DNA of 64,000 nucleotides from Corynebacterium alimapuense (lineage in GTDB: Bacteria > Actinomycetota > Actinomycetes > Mycobacteriales > Mycobacteriaceae): assembly GCF_003716585.1 (NCBI RefSeq), contig NZ_PTJO01000003.1:1-64000 (forward strand), read 5' to 3'. The position numbers were made by a program, and so were the translations under genes. The notes under the pieces were generated by a model. It did not search any database, had not been told where the DNA came from, and saw nothing but the letters and a program-made list of their open reading frames with translations. Positions 36,985 to 47,103 of the stretch are shown here, piece after piece. Position 1 is the first letter of the stretch. Each line of letters opens with the position of its first letter.

Positions 36985-37854
36985 TTAGGCCGCCAGTGTA
37001 GCGGCTTCTGCTTGATCAATCAGCGCGACAAGCCGGTCACGCAGCGGCTTTCCCCGTTCGGCTAAAGCTCGCTGACGATCGATATAAGCGGCTTTGCCCT
37101 CGGGGGTCTCAATCGCGACGACTCCGAGGCCGAAATCACGACAATCGTAGGGCGAAGCCTCCATATCGAGAACGCGGGCATCGACGGCTAATTCAAAAGT
37201 GTCGAGGAAGAGCTCACCCGGCACCAGTGGGCCAAGTTTGGCTGCCCATTTGTAGAGATCCATCGTCGCATGAACACAACCGGCTTGGTCATACTCTGGC
37301 TGGTCTTCGCGGTTGAGCACCCTAATATTGAGTGAGCGTGCAGGAGGGGTGAAAAACCGGAAGGCATCAAAGTGGCTGCAGCGGATTCTATGCTTCTCGA
37401 CGACCGCGTCACTTCCCTGTGGTCCCAGTCGCAGCGGAAGATCATGACGGGGATTATCAGTGCGATAGACCATCGCCCATTCGTGCAGACCGAAGCAATC
37501 AAAGTGCGCCGGGTTGATATTGGTGCGGTGCAGGAGCGTCCGGATGTAGCGGAAAGACTCGCTGCGCCTAGCCCAGAGCTGGTCGATATCAACGGTGGTA
37601 GTACCGTCATCGGCCAAGATATAGTCACGCCATTCCAGCTGTGGGGCTTGGCCTTCTAGCCTTACGCCGATCCCGGGATGCCACCGTCGCAGGTGTGCCG
37701 GACGAATGGGGTAGTACTCAAAGAGGAAGTCGAAGACTGGGTGCTTCTCACCGCGATAGCGACGTTCAAGATGCCGATGAGTCAAGCTCTCTGCCCGTTG
37801 CTCATGGGCTGACATACGAGCCTGCCAGCGGGGAGCGGGCAATAGCTCAGACAT
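36985..37854 (-). CDS. Conserved actinobacterial protein (often labelled 3-methyladenine DNA glycosylase)
   Basis: The 289-residue soluble protein has conserved segments HPVFDFLFEYYPIRPAHLRRWHPG, FDCFGLHEWAMVY, RCSHFDAFRFFTPPARSLN and CVHATMDLYKWAAKLGPLV. Homologues are commonly annotated as 3-methyladenine DNA glycosylase, but I see no helix-hairpin-helix or other glycosylase signature, so I would treat the function as unknown. Its start overlaps the stop of the upstream CNNM gene by 8 bases. Confidence 0.8.
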   Translation of the reverse strand: MSELLPAPRWQARMSAHEQRAESLTHRHLERRYRGEKHPVFDFLFEYYPIRPAHLRRWHPGIGVRLEGQAPQLEWRDYILADDGTTTVDIDQLWARRSESFRYIRTLLHRTNINPAHFDCFGLHEWAMVYRTDNPRHDLPLRLGPQGSDAVVEKHRIRCSHFDAFRFFTPPARSLNIRVLNREDQPEYDQAGCVHATMDLYKWAAKLGPLVPGELFLDTFELAVDARVLDMEASPYDCRDFGLGVVAIETPEGKAAYIDRQRALAERGKPLRDRLVALIDQAEAATLAA

Positions 37855-38899
37855 CTTCGTGGGTCCAGTCGTTGACGGTTCCCACGTATTCTTCGATGAG
37901 GTCTTCGAGGGTGACTACTCCCAGCAAGATATCGCGGTCGCGGACCTGCGCCATATGTGCGGAGCGCCGGTGGAGTGTTCGGAGAGCAACATCCATGGGC
38001 TCTGAGACATCGAGGATAGTCAAGGGGCGGAGGTCTGCTCGGGTGAGAACTTCCTCAGAGGTGGCTGAAGCCAGACGGTCGAGGACGTCTTTGACGTGGA
38101 TATAGCCGAGGTAGGAGTCATCCGAGGCAGAGACTGGGAATCGGGAGAAGCCAGTCTCGACGACCGCTGCTTCCAAATCTCCGAGGCTGGGTCCGCGGTT
38201 GCCAAAATCAAGGGTCCGGACGTCATCGAGCGGGATCATAATTTCTTTGAGGGTGCGCTTATCTGAACGCAGCGCCTTCGATAGCCTCAGGGTTTCCTCG
38301 GCGTCGAGTAGCCCCTCGGCACGAGACTCCTTAATCATGAATGCCAGCTGAGCTTTGTCCACGGTGGAATCTAGTTCGTCTTTTTGCTCGATCCCGAAGG
38401 CTCGGAGGGTAATCCGAGCAATCCAGTTCATAAACTCGATTAACGGTCGGGTGAGCCGTACCCACCAGATCATGGCAGGTGAGAGCCAAATAGCTAGGGT
38501 TTCGGGTCCTGCGATGGCGATATTCTTGGGAACCATCTCGCCAAAGAGGATGTGGAGGAAAGTGATGATCGCCAACGCGATAACAAAGGAGATCGGGTGG
38601 ATCAGATCACTGGGGATACCTATGGCAAGAAAGGGTTCCTCGATGTAGTGGGCCACCGCAGGTTCTGCCACTTTACCCAGAATCAGGGAACAGATGGTGA
38701 TGCCGAATTGGGCACCAGCAAGCATGATCGAGAGGTGTTCGGTGGCATAGAGAACTTTTCGCGCACCTGGCTTGCCTTGAGCAATGAGCGCCTCGATGCG
38801 ATCGCGACGAGAGGAGATGAGGGCGAATTCGGAAGCAACAAAAAAGGCGTTAGCGGCCAGCAGCGCGACGACCATGGCCACGGTAGAGATGATGCTCAT
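37847..38899 (-). CDS. CNNM/DUF21-CBS membrane protein (hemolysin/CorC family), short form
   Basis: The 350-residue protein has an N-terminal DUF21/CNNM domain with about four hydrophobic segments (LLAANAFFVASEFALISSRR, FGEMVPKNIAIAGPE) and a pair of CBS domains (about 205-345; IMIPLDDVRTLDF, GFSRFPVSASDDSYLGYIHVKDVL). It lacks the C-terminal CorC/HlyC domain seen in its neighbour. Family members are linked to magnesium or cobalt export. It overlaps the upstream gene by 4 bases, so the pair probably works together. Confidence 0.9.
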   Translation of the reverse strand: MSIISTVAMVVALLAANAFFVASEFALISSRRDRIEALIAQGKPGARKVLYATEHLSIMLAGAQFGITICSLILGKVAEPAVAHYIEEPFLAIGIPSDLIHPISFVIALAIITFLHILFGEMVPKNIAIAGPETLAIWLSPAMIWWVRLTRPLIEFMNWIARITLRAFGIEQKDELDSTVDKAQLAFMIKESRAEGLLDAEETLRLSKALRSDKRTLKEIMIPLDDVRTLDFGNRGPSLGDLEAAVVETGFSRFPVSASDDSYLGYIHVKDVLDRLASATSEEVLTRADLRPLTILDVSEPMDVALRTLHRRSAHMAQVRDRDILLGVVTLEDLIEEYVGTVNDWTHEDV

Positions 38900-40278
38900 G
38901 ACAGCTGTTCTTTCGCTTGTTCATCGGTGATCGGGCTGAGAATAACCCGGTCTACTCTACGGTCTTCCATCACGGTGATCCGGGCCATCCACGGATGCGT
39001 GACTCCAGACTCGAAGGCCGCCATGGTGGGACGATCAGCTTCCGGTAACACCACCAAGTCACCAGCTTTAGGGATCCGGCCAAGCGTAGCCATGATGAGC
39101 CCGCCGAGAGTCTCATAAGGCCCGTCTGGGGCGGTGTAGCCGACACGTTCACTTAATTCGTCGAAGCGCACCAATCCGGAGACCTCCCAGGAGGAACCGA
39201 AGGCTTGGAAGTTGCGTTCGGCTTCGGCGTCATCGTATTCGTCATAGACCTCGCCGAGGATTTCTTCGACGACATCCTCGATGGTCACCAGGCCTGCGGT
39301 GCCGCCGTATTCATCAGCTAGGAGAACTACCTGTGAGCCAGCAGAGCGCACGGCATTGAGTACCGCGTCGCCATCGAGGGTGTCAGGGATGGTGGGTACT
39401 GGCTTAGCTAGCGTGTCTAGCTTGGTGGTGGAACGGAGTTCTTTCGGAACCGAGAAAGCATCTTTGATGTGGACTACACCGGCAGTCTCGTCTAGATCGC
39501 CATCGATAACTGGGAACCTGGAATGTCCCGTTTCTAAGGCAAGTGCGATCAAATCATCGACGGTGTCATCGATCTCGAGGGAGTCAATTGTCGAACGCGG
39601 GGTCATAAATTCTGTGGCGATTGATTGACCGAAGCGCAAGGATCGATCAATAACTTGAGCTGTTTCGGCGTCCAGTTCACCGTGTTCAGCAGAGTTGCGC
39701 ACCAAGGTGCCCAGCTCTTGCGGGGAACGCGCGGAAGCCAGCTCATCAGCGGGTTCGATGCCGAGCTTGCGTACGACGAAGTTGGCTGATCGATTCATCA
39801 GGAGGATAAACCAACGGAAAAACACGTTGAAAACGTGGACTGGATGGCTGACCACCCGGGCGGTCTGCAACGGCAAGGTGATGGCGATGTTCTTGGGTAC
39901 CAACTCACCGAAGACCATCGATAAGAAGGCCGCGACAACCAGTGCTAACACTAGGGCTAGCGCGGAAGAAGCAGATTCGTTGAGGCCAACGAGCTCTAAG
40001 AGCGGGGTGAAATAGCCAGCCAAGATTGGCTCAGCGAGGAAACCAGTGGCCAAAGTGGTCACGGTGATACCTAGCTGGGCACCAGACAAGACGAAGGACA
40101 GGTTGCGGAAGTCTCGTTGAACGGCGAGTGCACTGCGATCGTTGCGGTCACGGGCATGGTTGTCCACGGTGGAACGTTCCATGCCCGTCAACGCGAACTC
40201 GATGGCCACAAAAAGACCAGTAGAGGCGGTCAGTGCGACGAACCCGAACAGGGAGATGATGCTGATTAATATATCCAT
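38896..40278 (-). CDS. CNNM/DUF21-CBS-CorC membrane protein, long form
   Basis: The 460-residue protein has the complete architecture: DUF21/CNNM membrane domain (ATSTGLFVAIEFALTGMERS-like start, FGELVPKNIAITLP), CBS pair (EFMTPRSTIDSLEI, DEYGGTAGLVTIEDVVEEILG) and the CorC/HlyC C-terminal domain (VSGLVRFDELSERVGY, GYETLGGLIM-like). It likely helps divalent-cation efflux with the short form immediately downstream. Confidence 0.91.
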   Translation of the reverse strand: MDILISIISLFGFVALTASTGLFVAIEFALTGMERSTVDNHARDRNDRSALAVQRDFRNLSFVLSGAQLGITVTTLATGFLAEPILAGYFTPLLELVGLNESASSALALVLALVVAAFLSMVFGELVPKNIAITLPLQTARVVSHPVHVFNVFFRWFILLMNRSANFVVRKLGIEPADELASARSPQELGTLVRNSAEHGELDAETAQVIDRSLRFGQSIATEFMTPRSTIDSLEIDDTVDDLIALALETGHSRFPVIDGDLDETAGVVHIKDAFSVPKELRSTTKLDTLAKPVPTIPDTLDGDAVLNAVRSAGSQVVLLADEYGGTAGLVTIEDVVEEILGEVYDEYDDAEAERNFQAFGSSWEVSGLVRFDELSERVGYTAPDGPYETLGGLIMATLGRIPKAGDLVVLPEADRPTMAAFESGVTHPWMARITVMEDRRVDRVILSPITDEQAKEQLS

Positions 40279-40290
40279 GGTGAGAAGAAA

Positions 40291-41607
40291 CTAGGAGGAG
40301 CGTCGTCGCCGGTTGCTGTTGCCACCGGTGCGTCCCGCACGACCGTTGCGTCCGCGCGGAGCGGGGCCACCACGGCGATTTTGTCGCTGTGGTGACTGCG
40401 ACTGGGATTTCTGCTGCTGGCCAGGCAGCGTCAGCGGGGTTCCGGTGGGGTTTTGGGCTCCGGTGATCTTGGCCAAGACATCGGAATCAGCGGTTACTTT
40501 CACCTCGCGAGCATCGACGCCAGCTTTGCGCATAAGATCTGCGACTTCCTTGCGCTGTTCATCCATGACGAGAGTGACCACGGTGCCGGTGCTACCAGCT
40601 CGTGCGGTACGTCCGGCGCGGTGCAGGTAGGCCTTGTGCTCAGCCGGGGGATCGAGGTGAACGACCAAGGAAACGTCGTTGATGTCGATGCCGCGGGCGG
40701 CGATATCGGTGGCCACCAAGACGGGGACTGAGCCATCGGCGAAGCCGGCCAGCGCGTTGGTACGGGTGGACTGTCCCTTGTCGCCATGCAAGCCAGCAGC
40801 GTTGACTCCGACTCGACGCAGCTTCTTAACCTGACGGTCCACTCCATGCTTGGTGCGCATGAACATGATGGTCTTGCCCTCGCGGGCTCCGATCTGCAGC
40901 ACAATGTCGCTGCGGGAATCGCGGTTTCCGACCAAGAGGCGATAGTGGGACATGGTGTCCACGCTGGCCTGTGCTGGGGCGGTGGAGTGGGTAATCGGAT
41001 CATGCATATAGCGGCTGACGAGCTTTTGGACATCACCATCAAGGGTTGCCGAGAACAGCAGGCGCTGACCGGTCTTCGGGGTGCGGTCCATCAGGCGTCG
41101 GACCTGGGGCAAAAAGCCCATGTCCGCCATCTGATCGGCTTCGTCGATCGCAGTAACTGCGACCTCATCGAAGTGCAGCTTGCCTTGGTCGAGCAAGTCC
41201 TGCGCGCGGCCTGGGGTGGCTACGAGCAAGTCCACTGGGGCAGCCAACGAGCGGATATTACGGCTAACGTTTACGCCACCAACGACATCGAGCACGCGCA
41301 GACCCAAGGCAGCGGCGGGGTCTTCGAGCCGCTCCCGGATCTGTGAAGCTAGTTCACGAGTGGGACTGAGCACGAGAGCTCGCGGGTGTCCGGGGCGGGA
41401 GGCGCCAGATTCTGCCAGCCTGGTGAGCATGGGCAAGCCAAAAGTGAAGGTCTTGCCGGAGCCAGTGGGGCCGCGGCCCAGGACGTCACGGCCAGCGAGC
41501 GCATCCGGAATCGCCGCCTCCTGGATGGGGAAAGCTTCGGTGATCCCCTGGCGCTGCAGTTCGCGCACGATGGGCAGGGGCAGGCCGAGATCCTTGAAGG
41601 TGGTCAT
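40291..41607 (-). CDS. DEAD-box RNA helicase
   Basis: The 438-residue helicase has the Q motif (FKDLGLPLPIVRELQRQGITEAFPIQ split by the conserved Phe), motif I GPTGSGKTFTFGLP, Ia SPTRELASQIRERL, II AIDEADQMADMGF, III FSATLDG and VI HRAGRTARAGSTG. The C-terminal tail of about 60 residues is rich in Gln, Arg and Gly, typical for RNA binding (RhlE-like). I chose the ATG at 41607 (MTTFKDLG), because residues further upstream do not resemble the family. Confidence 0.94.
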   Translation of the reverse strand: MTTFKDLGLPLPIVRELQRQGITEAFPIQEAAIPDALAGRDVLGRGPTGSGKTFTFGLPMLTRLAESGASRPGHPRALVLSPTRELASQIRERLEDPAAALGLRVLDVVGGVNVSRNIRSLAAPVDLLVATPGRAQDLLDQGKLHFDEVAVTAIDEADQMADMGFLPQVRRLMDRTPKTGQRLLFSATLDGDVQKLVSRYMHDPITHSTAPAQASVDTMSHYRLLVGNRDSRSDIVLQIGAREGKTIMFMRTKHGVDRQVKKLRRVGVNAAGLHGDKGQSTRTNALAGFADGSVPVLVATDIAARGIDINDVSLVVHLDPPAEHKAYLHRAGRTARAGSTGTVVTLVMDEQRKEVADLMRKAGVDAREVKVTADSDVLAKITGAQNPTGTPLTLPGQQQKSQSQSPQRQNRRGGPAPRGRNGRAGRTGGNSNRRRRSS

Positions 41608-41733
41608 TGCCTGAAGTCTACGCCCTCCGCTTGGATATCTAGCGCTGGGTAAGCCAGACCTAGCCGTAGGCGTAGTTTCGCTGCCGAAATCCTCGCACAT
41701 TCTACGAGGTGCTCGGCCGCGAATAACCCGGTG

Positions 41734-43188
41734 CTAGGCCTCGATTTCGGTGCGATCGCCGGACCACTGAATGTGGAAGGAGCCTTCCTTGTCCACGCGT
41801 CGGTAGGTGTGGGCACCGAAGAAGTCACGCTGCCCCTGGATCAACGCAGCGGGTAGACGCTCAGAGCGCAGGCTGTCGTAGTAGGACAGGGACGAGGAGA
41901 ACACCGGTACTGGCAGACCCAACTGGGTGGCACAGATAACCACGCGACGCCAAGAATCGACCAGGTCGGCCATCTCGCCCTTGAAGTAGGGATCGAGCAA
42001 GAGGGACTCAACCTCGGGGTTGGTGTCGTAGGCCTCACGGATGCGATCGAGGAACTTTGCTCGGATGATGCAACCTCCGCGCCAGATGGTTGCCAGATCG
42101 CGCGGGTCGACGTTCCAGCCGTATTCCTGGGATCCGGCTTTGATCTGGTCGAAGCCCTGGGCATAAGCCACCAGCTTAGAAGCGTAGAGCGCGCGGCGAA
42201 CGTCCTCGACGAACTCTGCTCGATCAACGCCTAGTTCCGACAGGGTGCTTAACTGGCCTGCAGGCAGGGTGCCCACAGCAGCTAGACGTTGGCTGGTGGC
42301 TCCGGAGAGTGCACGGGCGAAGACTGCCTCGCCGATGCCAGTGACCGGGATGCCAAGGTCTAGCGCGGCCTTGACCGTCCAACGGCCGGTGCCCTTCTGG
42401 CCTGCGGCGTCCACGATGACGTCGATAAGCGGCTGTCCGGTTTCGGCATCAACCTGGGAGAGCACCTCGGCGGTGATTTCGATGAGGTAGGAGTCCAAAT
42501 CGCCCGAGTTCCATTCGCGGAAAACCTCGGCGATCTCAGCCGGAGTCATGCCGGCGGCGTAGCGCAGCAGCTGATAAGCCTCGCCGATGACCTGCATATC
42601 GGCGTATTCGATGCCATTGTGGACCATTTTGACGAAGTGGCCGGCACCATCTGGGCCGATATGGGTCACACAGGGCACTCCATCGACAACGGCGGCGACG
42701 GATTCCAATAGCGGGCCGAGGGACTCGTAGGACTCTGCCGGGCCACCGGGCATGATGGCGGGGCCGTTGAGAGCGCCTTCCTCGCCGCCGGAGATACCAG
42801 CGCCGACGAAGTGGAGGCCACGGCTAGCCATCTCTGCCTCGCGACGGATGGTGTCGGTGTAGAGGGCATTTCCGCCGTCAATGATGATGTCGCCCGGGTC
42901 CATGGCGTCGGCCAGCTGGGTGATGACAGCATCAGTGGCCGGTCCGGCCTGGACCATGATGATTGCCCGGCGCGGGCGTTCGAGCGCGGCGATGAATTCT
43001 TCGATGGTTGAAGCCGGGATAAAGTCGCCATCGTTGCCGAAGTCGCTGATCAGGGCGTCAGTACGGGAGGTGCTGCGGTTATAGACCGCGACAGTGTGTC
43101 CGTTGCGGGCGAAGTTGCGGGCTAGGTTTGATCCCATGACGGCAAGTCCGACGACGCCGATCTGGGCGAGTTTTTCAGGGGTGCTCAT
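41734..43188 (-). CDS. gnd: 6-phosphogluconate dehydrogenase (decarboxylating)
   Basis: The 484-residue pentose-phosphate enzyme converts 6-phosphogluconate to ribulose 5-phosphate, CO2 and NADPH. The NADP-binding start is GVVGLAVMGSNLARNFARNGH-like (IGVVGLAVMGSNLARNF), with NRSTSRTD selecting the phosphate. Substrate motifs GAGISGGEEGALNGPAIMPGG and GHFVKMVHNGIEYADMQ include the catalytic Lys. It is divergent from the thioesterase gene, as in C. glutamicum. Confidence 0.97.
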   Translation of the reverse strand: MSTPEKLAQIGVVGLAVMGSNLARNFARNGHTVAVYNRSTSRTDALISDFGNDGDFIPASTIEEFIAALERPRRAIIMVQAGPATDAVITQLADAMDPGDIIIDGGNALYTDTIRREAEMASRGLHFVGAGISGGEEGALNGPAIMPGGPAESYESLGPLLESVAAVVDGVPCVTHIGPDGAGHFVKMVHNGIEYADMQVIGEAYQLLRYAAGMTPAEIAEVFREWNSGDLDSYLIEITAEVLSQVDAETGQPLIDVIVDAAGQKGTGRWTVKAALDLGIPVTGIGEAVFARALSGATSQRLAAVGTLPAGQLSTLSELGVDRAEFVEDVRRALYASKLVAYAQGFDQIKAGSQEYGWNVDPRDLATIWRGGCIIRAKFLDRIREAYDTNPEVESLLLDPYFKGEMADLVDSWRRVVICATQLGLPVPVFSSSLSYYDSLRSERLPAALIQGQRDFFGAHTYRRVDKEGSFHIQWSGDRTEIEA

Positions 43189-43270
43189 GCTCGCTGAGCA
43201 TACGCGGTTAGGTTCGGCACTGTCATCCGGGAAGGACTAAAGATGCTATCTATTCAGGAGGGTAGTGTGT

Positions 43271-43723
43271 GTGGCCATGGACATCCGAGACGCACTGGCG
43301 CAGGCCGCGCAATCGCCTGAAGGACTCGACCAGGCTGGACTTACCGCAGTCAATGACAGCCTTGGCGGTCTAGATTCCACCCTCGGGATCCGCTATACCC
43401 ATATCGGTCCGAGCAGCGTCATGGCCGAGATCACGGTCACCGAGCAGCATCTCCAGCCCGCTGGATTGGTCAACGGCGGTCTCTACTGCGCCCTGGCAGA
43501 ATCCGTGGGCAGCCTCGCCGGGATGGTTGCCGCAGCCAGCCCAGTGGTTGGGGTCAACAACAACACCGATTTTATTTCATCAGTGAGCTCTGGAGTCATC
43601 ACCGCGGAGGCGACACCTATCCAATTGGGAAGACGTACCCAGCTCTGGCAGATTCTGATGACTCACCAGGATAAAGTGGTAGCCCGCAGCACGTTGCGCA
43701 CCATGCCGGTCCGGTCGCACTAA
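43271..43723 (+). CDS. PaaI-type hotdog-fold thioesterase
   Basis: The protein of about 150 residues has the hotdog signature LQPAGLVNGGLYCALAESVGSLAG and VGVNNNTDFISSV. It should hydrolyse acyl- or aryl-CoA thioesters in the cytoplasm. An AGGAGG at 43257-43262 best serves the GTG at 43271; GTG 43265 and ATG 43277 are in the same frame. Confidence 0.88.
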   Translation: MAMDIRDALAQAAQSPEGLDQAGLTAVNDSLGGLDSTLGIRYTHIGPSSVMAEITVTEQHLQPAGLVNGGLYCALAESVGSLAGMVAAASPVVGVNNNTDFISSVSSGVITAEATPIQLGRRTQLWQILMTHQDKVVARSTLRTMPVRSH

Positions 43724-43740
43724 GGCCAGATTGTGAGCGC

Positions 43741-44817
43741 CTAAATCCAGTTATTCCGGCGGAACCACCATCCCATTAGCCCTACGATGGCAGCGATGAA
43801 CCCTAAAACGATGAAATAGCCATATTCCCACTCCAACTCAGGCATATTGGCAAAGTTCATTCCGTAGATGCCAGCGATTAGCGTTGGGGCAGCCGCCATA
43901 CCCACTACCGCGGAGATGGCGCGCATATCGGAGTTTTGCTGCAGGGTTATCTTGGCCACCGAGGCATCAATCAGCGCCGAGAGCCGTTCGTCGTAGCCAG
44001 CAATTTGGTCCTTCACGCTCAGCTCATGGTCGAGGACATCGCGGAAATAGCTTCGCAATTGCTTGCCCAAAATATCCTTGTTATCCGTAATCAAGGACCG
44101 CAGCGCAGGTGCTAGCGGATCAGTAGAGTGCCGCATCTCCAGGATCTCTCTTTTGTAGAGATAGATCTTCTCGATGCTAAATACTGAACCCGGGGAAAAC
44201 ACCCGTTCCTCGAGATTGTCGACCACCTCCGCCAGCTGCGTGGCGATCCAGCCGTATTCATCAACTAGATGGTCAGCTACCTGCCAAGCTAATGCCGCCG
44301 GGCCAATGGCTACTAGGTTCGGATTGCCCACCAAGGTGTCCGATAACTCTGGCAACTGCGCACCATGTCGAATGGTGATGATGAAATTGGGTCCTACTAC
44401 CATCTGCACCTCACCCGTGGAGATGATCTCTCGGGTATCACCGGTGACGGCCTCGGCATGAAAATGCACCGAACGCACAACGATAAAGATCTGATCGTCA
44501 TAGCGCTCGACCTTGGGTCGCTGATGGGCACTGACCGCATCCTCGACGATGAGCGCGTGGATACCAAATGCCGCTGCGACCTTGTTCATCTGTTCTTCAT
44601 TCGGTTCGTGCAGACCCAACCACACGAAACCCTCACCATTGTCGCGGACCTCAGTGAGCGCGGACGCCAGGGTGTATTCCCCAGGCAACCTTCGGTTAGC
44701 GGTGAACACCCGACAATGGTCGATAGCACGCTCGACGGGGATAGGAACCCGCGAACGATCGGGGGCACCTACCCGACGACTCCGAGCAAGCGAAACTGGA
44801 TCAAACGGATTTGGCAC
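43741..44817 (-). CDS. corA: CorA magnesium/cobalt transporter
   Basis: The 358-residue protein has a soluble N-terminal domain (FVWLGLHEPNEEQM, VEDAVSAHQRPKVERYDDQIFIV) and two C-terminal helices bearing the signature in IAGIYGMNFANMPEL. It ends in the basic stretch WWFRRNNWI. It imports Mg2+ as a pentamer. GTG start preceded by AGGAGG. Confidence 0.95.
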   Translation of the reverse strand: MPNPFDPVSLARSRRVGAPDRSRVPIPVERAIDHCRVFTANRRLPGEYTLASALTEVRDNGEGFVWLGLHEPNEEQMNKVAAAFGIHALIVEDAVSAHQRPKVERYDDQIFIVVRSVHFHAEAVTGDTREIISTGEVQMVVGPNFIITIRHGAQLPELSDTLVGNPNLVAIGPAALAWQVADHLVDEYGWIATQLAEVVDNLEERVFSPGSVFSIEKIYLYKREILEMRHSTDPLAPALRSLITDNKDILGKQLRSYFRDVLDHELSVKDQIAGYDERLSALIDASVAKITLQQNSDMRAISAVVGMAAAPTLIAGIYGMNFANMPELEWEYGYFIVLGFIAAIVGLMGWWFRRNNWI

Positions 44818-44944
44818 GCAGGTTCGGCCTCCTCGGTTGGTGCGGGCGTTGACCTGACTAGCTTAGCGACCTCGGCCGATATTTTATCGACCAAGAGCTT
44901 TTCGACGCCCATCTCACTCGCTGTTTGCTCCACCTGGCCCTTGA

Positions 44945-46471
44945 TTACCAGGCGCGATCTGCCTGATCAAAGAACTCTTGTTCGTGGATACAGGCGGTCA
45001 AATAGGACTCCATGGCGGCCTGTCGTTGTGGGGGAGACGCCTGTTCTAGAGCCTTCTCCACCCGTTCGATTGCTGCTTGAGCTGCGTCGAGAAACTCCGA
45101 ACCCGAATACGTTCCCAGCCACTGGTGATAAGGGTGATCCGGATAATCATCAGCTAGCAACGCCATTCCGATTTCCGCGTAGAGCCAATAACACGGCAAT
45201 ACCGCAGCAGCGGCCACCACATAGTCCTCCACAGCGGCAGAGGCGACCAAGAAGTCCGTATATGCCATGGTTACCGGTGAAGCCCCAGAAGAAGAAACTT
45301 CCCGGTCTCCCAGCCATTCCCGATGTAGAGCAGCTTCAGTGGTAATACAACCGCTTGCGCCATTGGCCCATCCCACCTGAGACTCAGTATCTGGGGCACG
45401 GGCTGCTAACAACGCCAACGCCCTGGCGTAACGGTTCAAATAGCGCGCATCTTGCTCGAGGTAAAACCCGAAATCAGTCTCGGGGAGGGTCCCAGAGCCT
45501 AGCCCACGGATAAAAGGCAATCCCATGATCGATGCCCACACCCCGCCGGTTGCCTCCCATAACAAACGAGTATGCGGTCCAGCCGGCGCCAAGACGGGCG
45601 TGGGTGCCTGAACATCGCTGACCTTCCCAGTAGTGAGATGCCCCCAAGGGCGAGTAGAAGCCGCCGCCGCCAGACGACGAGCTCGATGCCCATGATCGAT
45701 GGGCCCGTTGCCAGAGCCCACCGCCAACTCATCTGCATGGACAATCGATTCATACAGCCACCGAGTAGACCACTCCAGCGCTTGCTCCACACTATCGCCT
45801 GCGCCCAGACACGTCGCCAATGCTGAAGACAACGAACACCCCGTGCCATGAGTATTGACTGTCTCCACTCGGGGACTGGGCACTAGGTGAACCCGACCAT
45901 TCGGGTCAACCACCGCATTATCGGCAGCCGGACCAGAAAAATGACCACCCTTGACAATCACGACGGTCCCAGACTCCGCAGCTAGCGCCTTAGCCTGTGC
46001 CAACGCAGACTCCTGATCTAGAGCTCTATCGCGACCAACCAGCACCGCCAACTCCCAGAGATTAGGCGTGACCACATCTACCAACGGCACCAAATCCCGC
46101 ATGGCAGTCTCTGCCTCCCGATCGAGCAATCGATCACCAGAGCTAGCTACCATCACCGGGTCAAGCACCACCGAACGGGGAGTATAAGAAGCCAAGAACT
46201 GCGCGACCACCTCGATAGTCTGTAAATCACCCAGCATGCCGATCTTGACCGCATCAACTGAGACATCCTCAAACACCGCAGTGAGTTGCTCCGCGAGCAC
46301 CTCCCGGGGAGGAACAAACACTGAACGCACCCCAAGGGTGTTTTGCGATACCACCGCAGTTATCGCACACATGCCATAACCGCCCGCCGCCGAAATAGAC
46401 TTCAGATCCGCCTGAATACCAGCTCCACCACTGGGATCTGTACCAGCGATGGATAAGACACGAGGAATCAT
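44945..46471 (-). CDS. thiD: Fusion of HMP/HMP-P kinase (ThiD) and TenA-family thiaminase II
   Basis: The 508-residue protein has ThiD at about 1-255 (LSIAGTDPSGGAGIQADLKSI, VTPNLWELAVLVGR, THGTGCSLSSALAT with the catalytic GTGC anion hole). A TenA-like domain follows from about 295 (IMGLPFIRGLGSGTLP, FYLEQDARYLNRYARALALLA). The TenA catalytic Cys lies in VLPCYWLYAEIG. TenA releases hydroxymethylpyrimidine from degraded thiamine and ThiD phosphorylates it twice, so the fusion couples salvage to synthesis. It overlaps thiE by 4 bases. Confidence 0.94.
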   Translation of the reverse strand: MIPRVLSIAGTDPSGGAGIQADLKSISAAGGYGMCAITAVVSQNTLGVRSVFVPPREVLAEQLTAVFEDVSVDAVKIGMLGDLQTIEVVAQFLASYTPRSVVLDPVMVASSGDRLLDREAETAMRDLVPLVDVVTPNLWELAVLVGRDRALDQESALAQAKALAAESGTVVIVKGGHFSGPAADNAVVDPNGRVHLVPSPRVETVNTHGTGCSLSSALATCLGAGDSVEQALEWSTRWLYESIVHADELAVGSGNGPIDHGHRARRLAAAASTRPWGHLTTGKVSDVQAPTPVLAPAGPHTRLLWEATGGVWASIMGLPFIRGLGSGTLPETDFGFYLEQDARYLNRYARALALLAARAPDTESQVGWANGASGCITTEAALHREWLGDREVSSSGASPVTMAYTDFLVASAAVEDYVVAAAAVLPCYWLYAEIGMALLADDYPDHPYHQWLGTYSGSEFLDAAQAAIERVEKALEQASPPQRQAAMESYLTACIHEQEFFDQADRAW

Positions 46472-47103
46472 CCGCGGAAGGCCTTCCTGATCTCACGAGC
46501 ACTAGCGGCCGGATCATCCGCCGCCATAATCGAGGAGACCACACAGATGCCATCAACCCGAGTATCGCTAAACAGCGGTGCGCGCTGGGCATTAATCCCA
46601 CCGATAGCTACCGAAGCCATGCCCGCTGAAGCTGCCCTAGCCGCCAACGCATTCACATGAGCTACTCCGCGGCCCGCCGGAGCATCTGCCTTGGTAGTGG
46701 TGTCAAAGGCCGGACCGATACCGATCACATCCGGCAGCGGCACGGTCAGCTCCGCCAGGGCATCGAACTCCGCCGTAGTGCCCACCGATAGCCCGATCAT
46801 TTGATCAGGTGCCAGCAACTCGCGGACAAGGGCATAGGGCATATCGTTTTGACCGATATGCAGGTGGCAACCCAACCGACGCGCAACCTTCACCCGATCA
46901 TTGAGAAACAGTGGCACATCCCCCAAGATCTCGAGCAGCTGCTCAGCAGTTTCCTCGACCTCAGCATCGCAGGCGAACTTATCTCGCAACTGCACAACCG
47001 TCACCCCACCTTCTAAAGCGCGGGAGACCACCTCAACAACCTGGTCCGGGCCACCGCCTAGATGCGGATCGGTGACCAGATACAGACTCCAGTCAACACT
47101 CAT
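46468..47103 (-). CDS. thiE: Thiamine-phosphate synthase
   Basis: The 211-residue TIM-barrel enzyme joins HMP-PP and HET-P to thiamine phosphate. Motifs: [62 protein letters not shown] and [10 protein letters not shown]. It overlaps both neighbours by 4 bases, in the middle of the thi operon. Confidence 0.96.
   Translation of the reverse strand: MSVDWSLYLVTDPHLGGGPDQVVEVVSRALEGGVTVVQLRDKFACDAEVEETAEQLLEILGDVPLFLNDRVKVARRLGCHLHIGQNDMPYALVRELLAPDQMIGLSVGTTAEFDALAELTVPLPDVIGIGPAFDTTTKADAPAGRGVAHVNALAARAASAGMASVAIGGINAQRAPLFSDTRVDGICVVSSIMAADDPAASAREIRKAFRG

Noticed and set aside
44365..45345. 326-codon plus-strand frame across the corA and thiD genes
   Set aside because: It spans two well-defined minus-strand genes and their gap and has no recognisable domain.
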